Shown in pieces: positions 62,401 to 64,000 of a stretch of DNA of 64,000 nucleotides. The notes under the pieces are model-generated. The model was not told the origin of the DNA and made no database searches. It saw nothing but the letters and a program-made list of their open reading frames with translations. The stretch's first letter is position 1. Every line of letters begins with the position of its first letter. The translations under genes were made by a program, and so were the position numbers. This stretch comes from Tetrahymena thermophila SB210 (Eukaryota; Ciliophora; Oligohymenophorea; Hymenostomatida; Tetrahymenidae), in NCBI RefSeq assembly GCF_000189635.1, contig NW_002476440.1, positions 84,140-148,139 of the forward strand, read 5' to 3'.

Positions 62401-64000
62401 GATGTGAGTATTCGTTGTCAAGAAATTGTAATTATTGTCCTGATTTAACTTGTAAAGATCCAATAACAAGTAAAATTACAAGCTATTTTTATATATTGCT
62501 AATAAAATGATTTAATAAAAAAGAGAGATGCACACCAATGACAAGCATGAAATTAAAGTCTAATTAATGTTTAGTCTTAGAAAGATCAGATATACCTTGT
62601 AAAATTTAAGATATGAATGATTATTTATAAAAAAAGTTATTAGACAATTAATATTAAATCTAATGCGCTGACTCATATAGTAGATGTGCTAAAATTGTTA
62701 ATAGTTTCTGCTCATCCTGTCCTGTTAGCTATATATAACCAGGAAATGGAATCTGCTATAGTTTGCTTTAATAATAATAACTTGTATAATCAGGAAATAT
62801 AATTTTTTTAGATTAATTAAATTTGCAATATATTAATCAAAGTGTTGGAGTTTAGGACTAATTAAAATGCCCTTCGAAGTAAGCTATATATAATAGTTTT
62901 AATCTTTATATTTCTATTTATATCCTATTTTTATTTATTAATTTATTAATTAATTTAAATTAGTTGCTTTTCTTGCTTCTCTTAGAAAATATGTACAAAG
63001 TGTTTATTTGGTTATAGCTTGTTAGAAATAAGTAAAAGGGAAATTATTTGCATTTCAACAGATGCTAATAAAATGATATAGCTTTCATCAGATTATGACG
63101 AGAATTTAATTTACCTAACAAACAATCTTTTTTACTAATGCACACAAACAGGGCTTTATTACGGGCAAAAGTAAATGCTCTTCTATTAAATATTTTATAA
63201 GCTAATATTTAATTAATTTTTAAAAGGGTATTACCTAAATCTCTTGTATATGACTTTCCTCTTTCATAGCAATAAGTAGAATAATATGACTAAATATAAT
63301 ATAGAATACAATATGACTAAAAAGGTATAATAAACTGTTAACAATTGATACAATATGAAATAAACACTAGTGGAGTTCATATTACTACTGAATATATACC
63401 CTAAAAAGGTTTTTTCTTACAGTTTTCTCAATAAAATGTTTAAATCAGCAAATAAATTACATACAGAGAAAACAATAGCTGTAAATTTCATTAGATAAAA
63501 GTTTCCTTTTGTAATTAATTTATATACTTAAAAAGGTCAAAGCTCTTGCACTTCTTGCTTCTTCAACTAAGCAAATAATCAAAATGTTTGCATGAAATGC
63601 AATGCTGGATATACTCTTCGTTATGATGGTATTTGTGTTAAATGCCCTTAAAATTGCTTAAAATGTATTTTTGGAGGATTTTATGCTGGAAATAGTGTAG
63701 TTTGGAGTGACATATAAAATATTTATACAAATGATTTTATGAGTAAATTGACAAGTGAGGAATACACATTGAAGTGCACTATCTGTGCTCAAGGTTTTAC
63801 AGTAAATTAAGTCTATGATACTTGTGTTAGTTGTGGCTATTAATGTATAAACTGCTATACAGGTAATTCAAAATAAAGCATTTATTTTCTCTTTATTTAA
63901 AAATTTAAATATTTTTAATTGTTTTATTAATAGGTTTTCCAAATTATAATCACAATGCAGCATTAAATTTTGATTAAAAATTCTTTAAAAATGTAAATCT
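59441..64000 (+). CDS. Large Cys-rich secreted or surface protein, 5' part (runs off the window)
   Basis: The ATG at 59441 opens a signal peptide (MIFLFYLILLLKLFKIIISY). This start fits better than the in-frame ATG at 59570, which lacks one. Exons as I read them: 59441-59618, 59724-60118, 60226-60446, 60735-61624, 61798-61856, 61919-62135, then several more from about 62398 to the window edge. Donors and acceptors keep the frame, and no TGA falls inside. The protein is packed with Cys in CxxC-type spacing (CVQCRWGYC, CSSFCKY, CYACQPDSC, CMKCNAGY, CVKCPQNCLKC, CVSCGYQCINC), as in furin-like or growth-factor-receptor Cys-rich repeats. No membrane segment is reached yet. The gene is divergent from gene G, which has a similar N-terminal Cys-rich part. 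A role in adhesion, sensing or the secretory pathway is possible but not shown by the sequence. Confidence 0.85.

Overview
The window is very AT-rich ciliate DNA, most like Tetrahymena or a close relative. The main reason is the genetic code. Long frames with protein-family signatures run straight through many TAA and TAG codons, which must be read as Gln, and every gene end I could place uses TGA. Introns are short and AT-rich with GT..AG ends. The sequence alone does not settle the species, or whether this is macronuclear or micronuclear DNA. Two runs of exactly 100 N are assembly gaps of unknown true size.

Layout. (1) 1708-8774, plus strand: a leucine-rich-repeat (LRR) gene built as one 30-residue repeat per exon. 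There are 21 exons of exactly 90 nt and a short terminal exon, and a small MITE sits in the intron ahead of the first recognisable repeat. The first ~130 bases of the window resemble the 3' flank of this gene, so a sister gene probably ends just upstream. (2) 11.2-32.5 kb, plus strand: a small basic ORF, then four paralogous multi-exon genes (A-D) for proteins with a disordered N-terminal half and two PH-like (myosin TH1-like) modules. C and D lie in a ~5 kb tandem duplication. Three identical tRNA-Pro(AGG) genes and a second MITE lie between them. (3) 33.2-41.0 kb, minus strand: a second one-repeat-per-exon LRR gene with 18 repeat exons and the matching terminal exon. A decayed Tc1/mariner transposon sits in one of its introns. 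(4) 41.6-45.9 kb: two more members of the PH-like family, E (decayed) and F (intact). (5) 46.5-56.6 kb, minus strand: a very large secreted or membrane protein with a signal peptide, furin-like Cys-rich region, beta-helix GGAI repeats, a second Cys-rich region and several membrane segments. (6) A fourth tRNA-Pro(AGG), then from 59441 to the window edge a second large Cys-rich secreted or surface protein, divergent from the first.

The region reads as a patchwork of lineage-specific expanding families: LRR arrays, PH-like genes and giant Cys-rich surface proteins. The most interesting signal is in the PH-like family. Genes A-D each carry an RVxF-like motif followed by a SILK-like motif ahead of the PH-like modules. 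This suggests an expanded group of protein phosphatase 1 partners with a possible membrane-binding tail. That function is inference. The gene structures and the motifs are read directly.
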